Of a DNA stretch of 64,000 bases, positions 54,285-63,960 are shown one piece after another (position 1 is the first letter of the stretch; each line of letters opens with the position of its first letter). Origin of the DNA: Sedimentibacter sp. zth1 (lineage in GTDB: Bacteria; Bacillota; Clostridia; Tissierellales; Sedimentibacteraceae); contig NZ_CP071445.1 of NCBI RefSeq assembly GCF_017352195.1, forward strand, positions 1,612,001-1,676,000, read 5' to 3'. Below the pieces are notes generated by a model. The model saw only the letters and a list, made by a program, of their open reading frames with translations. It did not search any database and was not told the DNA's origin. A program made the translations under genes and the position numbers.

Positions 54285-54322
54285 CATAAACATTGCTAAT
54301 TGTACATAAGATAATTTGTAAA

Positions 54323-54514
54323 CTATCTTAAAAAAAACAGAGAAACACCAATAATTAAAACTAATACAACAAGAAGTGCTGGCAACAACGCAACAAATCC
54401 AGCTATAATCAAAGCTAACATATCATTTTTTTCAAGTTCAATTTTCTCTGGTGCATTTTGCATATTAACTCTTGTTGCACTAAGTACCTTTTTAACTTTA
54501 TTATTTCCAAACAT
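54323..54514 (-). CDS. Small single-span membrane protein of a peptide ABC operon
   Basis: The protein has 63 residues from the ATG at 54514, which overlaps the stop codon of the upstream ATPase gene (TAATG) and follows TTGAGG. It has a basic N-terminus, then KIELEKNDMLALIIAGF and one hydrophobic helix to the C-terminus. I know no family for it. A homologue with the same LEKND-LAL-I-GF-x-x-x-PALL core lies at 62325, in the same position after a homologous ATPase. The pairing suggests it works with that ATPase or the transporter. Confidence 0.8.
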   Translation of the reverse strand: MFGNNKVKKVLSATRVNMQNAPEKIELEKNDMLALIIAGFVALLPALLVVLVLIIGVSLFFLR

Positions 54515-55962
54515 TATTTTGTCCTCAAATGACAAGCTACAAAGTGACCCTCTTCATATTCTATGAACTCAGGAGTAACTTTTTTACAAATATCCATACA
54601 CTTAGGACATCTCGTATGAAATTTGCATCCCTTTGGAGGTTTTATAGGGCTTGGAATATCACCTTCAAGTAATATAGCTTCTTCTAGTTTATTATCTGTT
54701 GTTGGTATAGCTGACATTAATGCTTCTGTATATGGGTGCAATGGGTTTGAGAATATTTGTTCAGTATCAGCCAATTCAACTATATTACCTAAATACATTA
54801 CACCTATTCTATCGCTAATATATTTTACTACGCTTAAATCATGAGATATAAACAAATATGTCAATTCCTCTTTTTCTTTTAAATCAAGCAGCAAGTTAAT
54901 TATTTGTGACTGAATCGAAACATCAAGTGCGCTAACAGCCTCATCACATACCACAAATTTAGGTTTTAACGCAAGTGCCCGTGCAATACCAATTCTTTGT
55001 CTTTGTCCCCCAGAAAATTGATGCGGATAACGATGTAGCATATATCCTGATAAACCACAATCTTCCATTACGTTCATAACATAATTCTGCATTTTATCAT
55101 CATTCTTTTTAAAGAAACCATGTGCCATTAATCCTTCGCCAATGATTTGTCCTACTGTCATCTTAGGATTTAATGATGAATATGGGTCTTGAAAAATTAT
55201 TTGTAAATCCTTTCTTAACACTCTAATTTCATTGTATTCAAGCTTAGCTAAATTAATTCCAATATCTAGGTTTTTCTCATATTCATCAAATTTTGGATTT
55301 TTATCAAATCTTCTTTTTTCTTCATTTATAAGTTTTCTGTTTAAATTAATAATTTCCTTTTGTTCATCTAGTTGTCTATTTAATTTTACTAATTCCTTCT
55401 GTTTTGCTGTATCAAGTGAATTTTTAAGCTTTACTATCTGAAGTTTAGCCCTATATTCTTCCAAAAAATATTTAGCTACCTTTTCTACGTCTTCATCAAT
55501 TATAAATCCACCTATAATATTAGTTATATCTAGAAACAGTTCTTTACTTTTCTTTCTTTTCTCCTGCAAATTATATATAACATCATAATTATTAGGGCTT
55601 TTTTTAATATCATCTTCTAATTTTAGTCTTTCTTCTTCAAGCATATGATGCTTGTGTATTTCATGCTTAATATTTTTTAGTAATTCTTCTATATATTTAG
55701 GATGAAATTCCTCTATTGTTCTTCCATAGTACATTGTTCTACCTGATGTTTGAGGATACAATTGTAGTAAAACACGTCCAAACGTCGATTTCCCACATCC
55801 ACTTTCACCAACAAGTCCTACTGTTTCACCTTCAAATATGTCAAGTGTTATTCCATCATTAGCTTTAACATTTAATCTTTCCTTTTGAAATAATTTCGTT
55901 TTCTTAACAGGAAAATATTTTTTCATTTCGCTTATGCCTACAAGAACTTTTCTATCTTCCAT
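54514..55962 (-). CDS. OppF-type ATPase with a coiled-coil insert (cluster 2)
   Basis: This protein has 482 residues against about 325 for normal OppF. Walker A GESGCGKST lies near residue 55. Between there and the Q-loop (QIIFQDPYSSLNP near 260) lies an insert of about 150 residues, highly charged and helical (for example LKNIKHEIHKHHMLEEERLK and KELVKLNRQLDEQKEI), likely a coiled coil projecting from the nucleotide-binding domain. The signature FSGGQRQRIG, Walker B FVVCDEAVSALD, H-loop ISHDLSVV and C-terminal FHTRCPKCMDIC are intact. It overlaps the OppD-type gene by 11 bases. Confidence 0.92.
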   Translation of the reverse strand: MEDRKVLVGISEMKKYFPVKKTKLFQKERLNVKANDGITLDIFEGETVGLVGESGCGKSTFGRVLLQLYPQTSGRTMYYGRTIEEFHPKYIEELLKNIKHEIHKHHMLEEERLKLEDDIKKSPNNYDVIYNLQEKRKKSKELFLDITNIIGGFIIDEDVEKVAKYFLEEYRAKLQIVKLKNSLDTAKQKELVKLNRQLDEQKEIINLNRKLINEEKRRFDKNPKFDEYEKNLDIGINLAKLEYNEIRVLRKDLQIIFQDPYSSLNPKMTVGQIIGEGLMAHGFFKKNDDKMQNYVMNVMEDCGLSGYMLHRYPHQFSGGQRQRIGIARALALKPKFVVCDEAVSALDVSIQSQIINLLLDLKEKEELTYLFISHDLSVVKYISDRIGVMYLGNIVELADTEQIFSNPLHPYTEALMSAIPTTDNKLEEAILLEGDIPSPIKPPKGCKFHTRCPKCMDICKKVTPEFIEYEEGHFVACHLRTK

Positions 55963-56944
55963 TTTTTCTATCCTCCTTATTAGGGTAGAAGCATCTTATG
56001 CTATGATTTTCCTCTACATTTAATAAAGCTGGTTCACTTGTTCTACACCTTTCTGTCGCATATTGGCAGCGAGGTGAAAATTTACATCCTTTTGGTAAAT
56101 CAAGAGGATGTGGAACAGAGCCCTCTATTGCCTCAAGTCTTTCGTCTTTTTCTGTATTCAATCTTGGAATAGATTTCATCAACCCTTCTGTATAGGGATG
56201 TGAAAAATTATTTTTACCAAAAATAGTTCTAACTGGTGCCATTTCTACAACTTCACCACAATACATAACAGCTACATTATCAGCCATCTGATTTATTACT
56301 CCTAAATCATGAGTAATAAATAGTATTGATGTTCCTTTTTCTTTTTTCAAATCATTCATAAGTTTTAATATTTGAGCTTGAATAGTTACATCAAGCGCAG
56401 TTGTAGGTTCATCTGCAATTAGCAAATTCGGTTTGCATGCTAGGGCCATTGCAATCATTACCCTTTGTCTCATTCCACCTGATAATTGATGTGGATACTG
56501 TTTTGCAACACTTTCTGGATTTGGTATTTTTACATCGCTTAATATTTCAATGGCTTTTATATATGCTTCTTTTTTCTTCATATTTTGATGTATCATGAAT
56601 GACTCACCAATTTGTCTCTCTACAGTAAAAATAGGATTCAAACTTGTCATAGGTTCTTGAAATATAACTGAAATATCATTACCACGAATTTTGTACATTT
56701 CATCAAGGCTTAGCTTGGTTAGCTCTGTATTCTTAAACTTTATACTTCCACTTTCTATATATCCATTACCATCAAGTAACTGTAATATGCTCATTGCAGC
56801 AACACTTTTTCCGCTTCCGCTTTCACCAACAACTCCTAAAGTTTTACCTGTTTCAACACTATATGATACTCCATTTACAGCTTTAACAATACCACGTTTA
56901 GTTTCAAAATATGTATGTAGATCTTTTATTTCTAACAGTGCCAT
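55952..56944 (-). CDS. OppD-type ATPase (cluster 2)
   Basis: This 330-residue ABC ATPase has Walker [10 protein letters not shown] near residue 39, signature [10 protein letters not shown] near 158, Walker [13 protein letters not shown] near 178, H-loop ITHDLGVI, and the C-terminal [11 protein letters not shown] then IRCFYP. Length and motifs are normal, unlike its OppF-type partner. It sits 11 bases after the permease gene and overlaps the next ATPase gene by 11 bases. Confidence 0.95.
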   Translation of the reverse strand: MALLEIKDLHTYFETKRGIVKAVNGVSYSVETGKTLGVVGESGSGKSVAAMSILQLLDGNGYIESGSIKFKNTELTKLSLDEMYKIRGNDISVIFQEPMTSLNPIFTVERQIGESFMIHQNMKKKEAYIKAIEILSDVKIPNPESVAKQYPHQLSGGMRQRVMIAMALACKPNLLIADEPTTALDVTIQAQILKLMNDLKKEKGTSILFITHDLGVINQMADNVAVMYCGEVVEMAPVRTIFGKNNFSHPYTEGLMKSIPRLNTEKDERLEAIEGSVPHPLDLPKGCKFSPRCQYATERCRTSEPALLNVEENHSIRCFYPNKEDRKNGR

Positions 56945-56955
56945 TTTTTACCCTC

Positions 56956-58806
56956 CTATCTATCATTTGATTTTGGATCTATGGCATCCCTAAGTCCATC
57001 ACCAATCATATTTATACTAATTGTACTTAACGCAAGCGCTATTGAAGGAAATACCCATCTCCACCATAAATTAGCAATAGTATTGGATGATTGTGATGCA
57101 AACAACATATTACCCCATGTTGGGTTAGGCTCTAAAATACCAAAACCTAGATATGATAATGAAGATTCAGTTAACAGTGAAGTTGCGTACGATAAGGTTG
57201 CATTTACGATAACAATTGTTATTACATTCGGTAATATATGTCTAAAAATAATAACACGCTCTTTTATTCCAGTAGCCTTGGCAGCTAATACAAACTCTTT
57301 TTCTCGTTCTGATAAAATTTGACCTCTTACCAGACGTGCCAATCCACTCCAACCTAGAAAACCGAGCAACATCATTATCAAATAAACTCTTTGCTGCTCT
57401 GTTAATCTATTACCAATAACTACTGATAAAGTCATAGCAAGTGGCAAAAATGGTATTGCACCTACAATTTCAGCAAATCTCATTAGAAGATTATCAACCT
57501 TTCCACCATAAAAGCCTGCAAATCCACCTACAATAACCCCTATAATAACTTGTATGCAAACTGCTACAAATCCTACAGTAAGTGTTAATTTACCACCAGC
57601 CATAATTCTTGTAAAAACATCTCTTCCATATTGATCACTTCCAAGTAAATAACCTTTCAAACCCCATGTAGTTACATTCCCATTTGCATCAATTCCATAA
57701 CTTTGAAAGTAGCCTGTCTCTATATTTGCTAATTTAATTTCCCCTTTTTTTACTGAATTCGGGATATCAATCTGTCCATAGTTATTTCTTCCCCATCCAT
57801 AAGCTTTGCCATTAGAAGCAATTGCAATGAAATGAGAACGTCCCCCTTGAACTGACACTATATCGGTTGACAAATCGGCAGGTACATCCATCAGGTTATA
57901 CATTGGATTACCCCAAACAGTTATTTTGCCATTATAGTCCAAAGCACACGCAACATTATCAGTTGCCGCAATATCTTTTATATTTGTTAAATCGGGACAG
58001 TTTAAATTAGAAGGTGTTTCAGCACCTAAAACTCTAACAGTTTTGTCCTTTAGCAAAAGTATGACGTTGTCAGTACTAAGCTCAATTTTATCAATATTTC
58101 CTTGTATTTCAGGTGGTATAGTATATTGGCTTAACGAACCTAAAAAATTTATATTACCCCATATATACATAAATCCATCCTCATCCAATACAACAGAATA
58201 TTGATAACCTGCAGATACTTGTTTGATATTTGTTGCTCCTTCAATTAAATCTGGTATTTTATTAAGTGAAAACCTATTTGCAGACCATGTCATAGCTTCA
58301 CCATTCTCTGTTATTGCTAAAATATGATTTTGCCCTGCCGAGGCTGATCTAAATTTATATTGACTTGGATTATTTTTGTTCAAAGCTTCTTGTAGTCTTT
58401 TATCTACTTTACCCCAAGTATATAGCTCCCCATCGTTGTCAACTCCAACTCCAAATGTTGAACCACCGCTTATAGTTTTAACATTACCGTTAAGTTCTTT
58501 TGGAATTTTCATCATATTAAATCCAGGTGATATATCCTGTTGTGTTGTATCTTGAAAAGTAATATCAATTGGAAATACGACAGATAAAACAAAACAGCTT
58601 AGAAAAACTAATATAAATATTACTAATGCTACTACAGATAATTTTCTGTCAAAGAAATTACTTACAGCGGTTCTAAAAGGACTTTGCATTTTCTCTTCTT
58701 CAAATACAGACATTTCAACATGGTTATTTCCCAAAAACATTCCCTTAAATGTATTAGAAATTAATTTTAAAAATCCGCTTTTTTTATGCTTACTCTTATT
58801 ATCCAT
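56956..58806 (-). CDS. OppC-type permease with an inserted RCC1-like propeller (cluster 2)
   Basis: This protein has 616 residues, twice the usual OppC length. TM1 is at about 55-78. The next 300 residues, in the loop facing outward, are at least six RCC1-type repeats: each has a VSAGYQYSVVLDEDGFMYIW-like core, with a Gly-rich strand and W-G near the end (LYTWGK, AMTWSA, MYIWGN, ITVWGN, AYGWGR, VTTWGL). The permease core resumes at LGSDQYGRDVFTRIMAGGKL and has a normal EAA loop (EFVLAAKATGIKERVII). The propeller may capture ligand or couple to the binding protein. GGAGG precedes the start. Confidence 0.93.
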   Translation of the reverse strand: MDNKSKHKKSGFLKLISNTFKGMFLGNNHVEMSVFEEEKMQSPFRTAVSNFFDRKLSVVALVIFILVFLSCFVLSVVFPIDITFQDTTQQDISPGFNMMKIPKELNGNVKTISGGSTFGVGVDNDGELYTWGKVDKRLQEALNKNNPSQYKFRSASAGQNHILAITENGEAMTWSANRFSLNKIPDLIEGATNIKQVSAGYQYSVVLDEDGFMYIWGNINFLGSLSQYTIPPEIQGNIDKIELSTDNVILLLKDKTVRVLGAETPSNLNCPDLTNIKDIAATDNVACALDYNGKITVWGNPMYNLMDVPADLSTDIVSVQGGRSHFIAIASNGKAYGWGRNNYGQIDIPNSVKKGEIKLANIETGYFQSYGIDANGNVTTWGLKGYLLGSDQYGRDVFTRIMAGGKLTLTVGFVAVCIQVIIGVIVGGFAGFYGGKVDNLLMRFAEIVGAIPFLPLAMTLSVVIGNRLTEQQRVYLIMMLLGFLGWSGLARLVRGQILSEREKEFVLAAKATGIKERVIIFRHILPNVITIVIVNATLSYATSLLTESSLSYLGFGILEPNPTWGNMLFASQSSNTIANLWWRWVFPSIALALSTISINMIGDGLRDAIDPKSNDR

Positions 58807-58817
58807 TTATTTCCTCC

Positions 58818-59801
58818 TTATGATAATTTTACTCTTGGATCAACTAACAAATAGCTTAAATCCATGATTAAATTTCCTGCCAAAGCCAAGATTATATAAA
58901 ACATATTCATAGTGAGACACAGAGCAAAATCTTGATTTCTTAAAGATTGAATCATAATTTGTCCCATTCCGTTATATAAGAATATTTGCTCAATAATTAT
59001 TGAGCCACCAAATATACCTACAAACCACCATGTAAATATAGTTACAACAGGAATAAGCGCATTTCTAAATGCATGTGAGTATATAACTACCTTTTCTCTT
59101 AATCCCTTTGCTCTTGCTGTTCTAATAAAATCCATCCTTAAAACATCTATCATCGCACCACGTACATATCTAGTAATACTAGCTAGCGAAAATAATGTCA
59201 TTACTAACAAAGGTAATAGCATGTGGTGAAGTTTATCCCAAAATAATCTTATACCATGAAAATCAGCTCCAGCAGTTGCCATACCACTTATAAAGAAAAT
59301 AGGAGTCTTAATTGCAAAAAAATATATGCATACTAAAGCTATAATGAATGAAGGCAAACTTATACCAATAACAGTTAGAACTTGCACTGTATTGTCATAT
59401 ACTGAATACCTTTTGATAGCTGTCGTGATACCTAGAGGAATAGTTATTGCAAAAACCAAAATAAGATTTAGTATATTTAATTTTGCCGTATTCAATAAAG
59501 GAAGTTTAACAACTTCCGCAACATCCTTCCTATATATTGATGAGTATCCGAAATTGCCTGTTAACATTTTACCCATCCATTTACAATACTGCACATATAC
59601 TGGTTTATCAAAGCCCAACGTTTTACGTGCGTTTTGGTAAGCTTGTTCAAATTTCGCTGGATCTTTTGCCGCTAATTCTTGATCAACCATCATTTTAGCC
59701 GGATCTCCTGGCACTAATTTATACATTCCAAATAATATAATGGAAAGTATAAAAAATACAAAAGCAACATAAATTAGTCTTTTTATTATATATTTTGACA
59801 T
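58818..59801 (-). CDS. OppB-type permease (cluster 2)
   Basis: The protein has 327 residues from the ATG at 59801, which has AAGGAGG nine bases ahead; the longer frame upstream lacks any site. It shows six helices, the typical start MSKYIIKRLIYVAFVFFIL, the segment KLVPGDPAKMMVDQ, and the EAA loop DFIRTARAKGLREKVVIYSH near 225. It forms the channel with the RCC1-containing OppC-type subunit encoded next. It is 101 bases downstream of the binding-protein gene. Confidence 0.94.
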   Translation of the reverse strand: MSKYIIKRLIYVAFVFFILSIILFGMYKLVPGDPAKMMVDQELAAKDPAKFEQAYQNARKTLGFDKPVYVQYCKWMGKMLTGNFGYSSIYRKDVAEVVKLPLLNTAKLNILNLILVFAITIPLGITTAIKRYSVYDNTVQVLTVIGISLPSFIIALVCIYFFAIKTPIFFISGMATAGADFHGIRLFWDKLHHMLLPLLVMTLFSLASITRYVRGAMIDVLRMDFIRTARAKGLREKVVIYSHAFRNALIPVVTIFTWWFVGIFGGSIIIEQIFLYNGMGQIMIQSLRNQDFALCLTMNMFYIILALAGNLIMDLSYLLVDPRVKLS

Positions 59802-59902
59802 ATTTTCCTCCTTGTATTGTAAAAAAGGTGATAACTGGACACACATTGTGTTCTGCCCAACTACCACCCAATTTATACTCTATATAACTATGAGCGATTA
59901 GA

Positions 59903-61843
59903 CTATTCTTCTACATTTGCATATAAAATTGCATATCTGAAAGTCCAGAAAGAATCTGCATCATAATTTTTAAGTTTCTTAGAGAAGAATGCATGATATT
60001 CATCTGAGTATAATGGAACATCTGGAAGAACTTCGTTCCATCTCTTTTGGAAATTATACCATTTTTCTGAATATCCTTCTTTGTCGCTTGGTTCTGTTTC
60101 TCTCATTTTTTTAGCACAACTCATTAACTCATCATCTCTAATATAATTACAGTTTGAAATACCCATATATCTGTCTTCAGTGTTGTATGAGTAGAAAGGA
60201 TCGTAAACTGGACTGAATCCTGTAGCTAAGTTCATCATATTATATATTCTTTCTGGAACATCACCATATAAGTTGTCTAGTAACACTGGAAACTCAACTG
60301 CTGTTTGTTCATATGACATACCTATACTTTCCATATTTGCAGGTAACATTGTTGATAACAAATCAGAAACTGGATTGTTAGTAGTTGCTAAGTGTTTAAT
60401 TAATAATGGCATCAACTCTCCATCTACCATTTTATGACGTATTGTATCAGTTCCTTTAACAAATTCATTACCTTTTTCATTTAATGTCCAACCATCTTCA
60501 ATAAGAAGCTCTTCAGCTTTTGCTATATTGAGTGCGTATTTATTAAATTCTTTTCCTATCTTTGCTGCATTATCTTTATACATCCATTGTGCAACACCAT
60601 AAGCACCATTAACTGTTGAAGCATATCCACCTGAATATTGTCTAGCAAACTCTGGAACGTCTAAACAGTGAGCTATAGCTTGACGTACTTTAATAAATTG
60701 GGTAGGTCCAATATCGCATATAAATGTAATCTTTCCATATCCACATCTTGGGAACGTTGCACATTGAATACTTCCATTATCAACAGCATCTAATCCAGGA
60801 AGAATACCATCCTTACCACCTACTTTTGATAATATATCAACATCACCTGCTACTAATTCATCAATTTGAGTTGCTGCATTTACCTTCTTAATTACTATTT
60901 GAGCTATCTGAGGTTTTTGTCCGTTATAGTCGCCCTTGTAATTAGGGTTAGCCTTTAATATAGCTATCTTAGTTGTCTGATCCATTTTGTCAAGCATATA
61001 AGGTCCACAAGTTACTTTTGGATTATAACGATATCCAGTATCAGTATCGCTTATAGTTTTTTCCAATATTTCTGTAGTAAATTCGCCTGTAATTTTAGCA
61101 CCATCGCCTTCATCTTTAACATCAGCATTTGGAGCTAATACTTTTATTGGCGTTGGTGAAACACTTGCTAGTACTTCATCATAGAAATAAGGTAATTTTT
61201 CAGCCTTAACTACAACTGAGAATTTATAATCGCCTAATAATCTAACGCCTGTAAACACTTCGCTTACTTGACCTTCTTCACTATCTTCAGGTCTTTCGTT
61301 AAATTCGTCATAGCCAACAAAATCAATGTAATTTGATGTATCAGCTCCCATATCTGCAACTTCTGGATGAGACATAAATAAAATTGAGAATACATAATCT
61401 TTAGCTTTGATTTGAGTACCATCACAATAAGTTAAATCATTATTGATTTCAATTTCAAATGTTTTTGTTCCATCATTATTTTTAATTGCTTTTAAATCTT
61501 TTACTACTGTGGTGTCAACACCATATGCAGCTGTTTCTCTTTGAAATCCAATTGTTCCATAACCATGAATTAAGTCTTTTACTAAAGCATCTTGTGCATT
61601 ATTTCCCCACATAGATGTGAAAAAATCTCCACTTAATTCAGTTGTACTACCTAGAGTAATGCTACCTGAAGGTCCTTTATTAACATCTTCGTCGTTGTCT
61701 TCATTGTTGCCTTCATTGTTGCCTTCATTTTCCCCTACTTTAGATTCACCAGAATTAACTGGTGGTGTTTCTTCATCTTTTTGACAAGCAGTGATGCTAA
61801 GCAATAATGTTAAAACTAAAATGCATGCTAAAATTTTTTTCAT
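59903..61843 (-). CDS. Peptide-type ABC substrate-binding lipoprotein (cluster 2)
   Basis: This 646-residue family 5 binding protein has a lipoprotein signal ending SITAC (about residue 20), followed by an acidic Asn/Gly/Glu-rich linker (about 30-58). The core resembles OppA/DppA: INNDLTYCDGTQIKAKDYVF near 130 and IKVRQAIAHCLDV near 390. It is about 90 residues longer than the cluster 1 protein, and the sequences differ widely, so it likely binds another ligand. It is the first gene of the second operon. Confidence 0.93.
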   Translation of the reverse strand: MKKILACILVLTLLLSITACQKDEETPPVNSGESKVGENEGNNEGNNEDNDEDVNKGPSGSITLGSTTELSGDFFTSMWGNNAQDALVKDLIHGYGTIGFQRETAAYGVDTTVVKDLKAIKNNDGTKTFEIEINNDLTYCDGTQIKAKDYVFSILFMSHPEVADMGADTSNYIDFVGYDEFNERPEDSEEGQVSEVFTGVRLLGDYKFSVVVKAEKLPYFYDEVLASVSPTPIKVLAPNADVKDEGDGAKITGEFTTEILEKTISDTDTGYRYNPKVTCGPYMLDKMDQTTKIAILKANPNYKGDYNGQKPQIAQIVIKKVNAATQIDELVAGDVDILSKVGGKDGILPGLDAVDNGSIQCATFPRCGYGKITFICDIGPTQFIKVRQAIAHCLDVPEFARQYSGGYASTVNGAYGVAQWMYKDNAAKIGKEFNKYALNIAKAEELLIEDGWTLNEKGNEFVKGTDTIRHKMVDGELMPLLIKHLATTNNPVSDLLSTMLPANMESIGMSYEQTAVEFPVLLDNLYGDVPERIYNMMNLATGFSPVYDPFYSYNTEDRYMGISNCNYIRDDELMSCAKKMRETEPSDKEGYSEKWYNFQKRWNEVLPDVPLYSDEYHAFFSKKLKNYDADSFWTFRYAILYANVEE

Positions 61844-62291
61844 TAAATATAACCCCCTAAAAATTTTTTTAGTCTTATTAAGACTTTTAAAAGTTTTGTT
61901 ATGTATATATATTACTAAGATGTTCTATTTATTACTATGAATATAATACTATATATTACTTATATATACAACAAAGTATTTATATATATATACTATTTTC
62001 TAGACGTTTACCCGTTTTTACGATATTTTTTGTATAATTATGTCAGTTATCGACATAATTATCTAAGTATTTACATTATTTTAATTTTGATTATTCATAC
62101 ATTTGTACAACAATTTAATGGCAATAAAAAAGTTGCTACGCAACTCCGCTAGGGGGACCTATGTCCCCCTTCGGCGTAAAAATGCCTACTTCATAAGCAT
62201 TTTTACTGAGCCCCCCCCTTAAAGGCAAGGACGTCCCGTCCTTTGCAATCCTCGTTTTTTATATACTAGAAGTAAAACTTTCCTAGTATAT
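61844..62291. other. Intergenic region with several hairpins
   Basis: About 450 bases between the second operon and the duplicate at the right edge. It holds AT-rich promoter-type sequence (61850-62120), the second copy of the dispersed repeat (62130-62194), a CCCCCC-containing stretch with small hairpins such as AAGGACGTCCCGTCCTT near 62230, and a long inverted repeat ATATACTAG/CTAGTATAT flanked by A/T runs (62255-62297). No gene is seen. Confidence 0.65.
62130..62194. repeat. Dispersed intergenic repeat, copy 2
   Basis: This 65-bp unit is homologous to 41869-41932. It has two perfect hairpins, AGTTGC-TAC-GCAACT and GGGGGAC-CTAT-GTCCCCC, and ends CCTACTTCAT. Paired base changes relative to copy 1 support a conserved fold. 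Confidence 0.82.
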
Positions 62292-62327
62292 AAAAAAACT
62301 ACAGTTTCTTTTGAAAACTATAGTTTA
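62292..62327 (-). terminator. Rho-independent terminator after the duplicated small gene
   Basis: Minus-strand hairpin AAACTATAGTTTTC.../...GAAACTGTAGTTT followed by TTTT. It overlaps the stop codon of the small membrane protein gene by three bases. Confidence 0.8.
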
Positions 62328-62513
62328 ATGTAAAAAAATCAAAAACAGACTTGAAAATATTACTATTACAAATAACAAAGCAGGAATTAATATAATAAAT
62401 CCCGAGATTAAAAGAGCCAATAAATCATTTTTTTCTAATTCTATATTTTGTGTTATATTTTCTTGTTCTTTTTTTATATTTAAAATTCTATCCAGCTTAT
62501 TTTTAAATATCAT
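62325..62513 (-). CDS. Small single-span membrane protein, paralogue of the 54323 gene
   Basis: This 62-residue protein has a basic N-terminus, then IELEKNDLLALLISGF and a hydrophobic helix ending near the C-terminus. It shares the LEKND-LAL core and the PALL motif with the protein at 54323-54514. Its ATG lies inside the end of the ATPase gene, with an 11-base overlap, and follows GAGGT. The conserved pairing with a coiled-coil-bearing OppF-type ATPase is its only functional clue. Confidence 0.8.
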   Translation of the reverse strand: MIFKNKLDRILNIKKEQENITQNIELEKNDLLALLISGFIILIPALLFVIVIFSSLFLIFLH

Positions 62514-63960
62514 TCTTTTTACCTCTCATATGGCAAGCGACAAAATGATTCTTTTCATATTCTATAAACTCTGGAATAACATTTTCACATATTTCTTTGC
62601 AATGAGGACATCTTGTATGAAATTTGCAACCATTTGGTGGATTAATAGGGCTAGGCATGTCACCTTCGAGTAAAATCATATTATCATCTTTACCATCCGT
62701 TGTTGGAATAGAATCTATTAATGCTTTAGAATAAGGGTGAAATGGATTTTTAAACAATTCTTCTGAATCGCATAGTTCAATTAAATTTCCTAAATACATT
62801 ACACCTATTTTGTCGCTAATATATTTTACTACATTTAGATTGTGTGATATAAATAAATATGTCAACCCTTCTTTTTCTTTTAGATCTAATAATAAATTGA
62901 TAATTTGTGATTGTATAGAAACATCTAAAGCACTTACTACCTCATCACATACTACAAATTTAGGTTTAAGCGCCAATGTTCTTGCTATATTAACTCTTTG
63001 TCTTTGTCCTTCTGAAAATTGATGTGGATATCTATGTAGCATATATCCTGATAATCCACAGTCCTCCATAATCTTCATTATATATTCTTGCATTTTATCA
63101 TCATTTTTTTTAAATATTCCATGTGCTAGCAATCCTTCACCAATTATTTGGCCTACTGTCATTCTTGGATCTAATGATGAGTGAGGATCCTGAAAAACTA
63201 CTTGTAAGTCTCTTCTTAATAATCTCATTTCAGAAGATGTTAATTTTGCGAGATTAATTCCATTATCCAAATTATTTTCATATTTCTCAAACTCAAGATT
63301 CTGAGTATATTTTTCTTTTTCCTTATTTATTAGCTTTCTCATTTCCTTAGAAATTAATTGTTTTTTATTATATAAATCAATCGTTTTTTTTATGTTTTTT
63401 GTATTTTTGCTATTAATTATATCTTTTAATTTTACCGCATGTAATTTTGCTTTATATTCTTTTAAAAATAGTTGTGAAATATAGTCTATATTGTCTGCAA
63501 CTATAAAGCCACCAATAATATTTGTTATATCTAATAATAACTCTTGCTCTTTTTTGTTAATTTCTCTTAATCTAATTATATGATTGTAACTAGCTGATAA
63601 TTTATTTTGTTTCTCTAATTTATTTTTATTTTCCAGTAATTTATTATATCTATTTATCTCAGTTTTCAAATTTTTTAATAATATTTTAATATATTTAGGA
63701 TGAAGTTCTTCTATTGTTTTACCATAATACATAGTTCTTCCTGATGTTTGTTTATATAATTGCAAAATAGTTCTTCCAAACGTAGATTTACCACACCCAC
63801 TTTCTCCTACAATTCCTACTGTTTCGCCCACGGAAATATTTAGCGAAATATTATCTATTGCTTTAAAATTAATTTTTTCCTTATAAAGCATATGTAGTTT
63901 TTTTACAGGAAAAGTTTTAATCACATTATTTATGCTAATTAGTGTCTTATTATATTTCAT
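62503..63960 (-). CDS. OppF-type ATPase with a coiled-coil insert, altered signature (cluster 3)
   Basis: This 485-residue protein is homologous end to end to the cluster 2 ATPase at 54514, including the helical insert of about 150 residues between Walker A (GESGCGKST) and the Q-loop (QVVFQDPHSSLDP). The ABC signature, SGGQ elsewhere, reads SEGQ here (FSEGQRQRVN), and the H-loop is ISHNLNVV. The Gly-to-Glu change may weaken ATP hydrolysis. The insert is more diverged than the ATPase core. It overlaps the gene at the window edge by 11 bases. Confidence 0.9.
   Translation of the reverse strand: MKYNKTLISINNVIKTFPVKKLHMLYKEKINFKAIDNISLNISVGETVGIVGESGCGKSTFGRTILQLYKQTSGRTMYYGKTIEELHPKYIKILLKNLKTEINRYNKLLENKNKLEKQNKLSASYNHIIRLREINKKEQELLLDITNIIGGFIVADNIDYISQLFLKEYKAKLHAVKLKDIINSKNTKNIKKTIDLYNKKQLISKEMRKLINKEKEKYTQNLEFEKYENNLDNGINLAKLTSSEMRLLRRDLQVVFQDPHSSLDPRMTVGQIIGEGLLAHGIFKKNDDKMQEYIMKIMEDCGLSGYMLHRYPHQFSEGQRQRVNIARTLALKPKFVVCDEVVSALDVSIQSQIINLLLDLKEKEGLTYLFISHNLNVVKYISDKIGVMYLGNLIELCDSEELFKNPFHPYSKALIDSIPTTDGKDDNMILLEGDMPSPINPPNGCKFHTRCPHCKEICENVIPEFIEYEKNHFVACHMRGKKNDI

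Noticed and set aside
61937-62152. 71-codon plus-strand open frame
   Set aside because: It is an AT-rich low-complexity translation running into the dispersed repeat, with no ribosome binding site.
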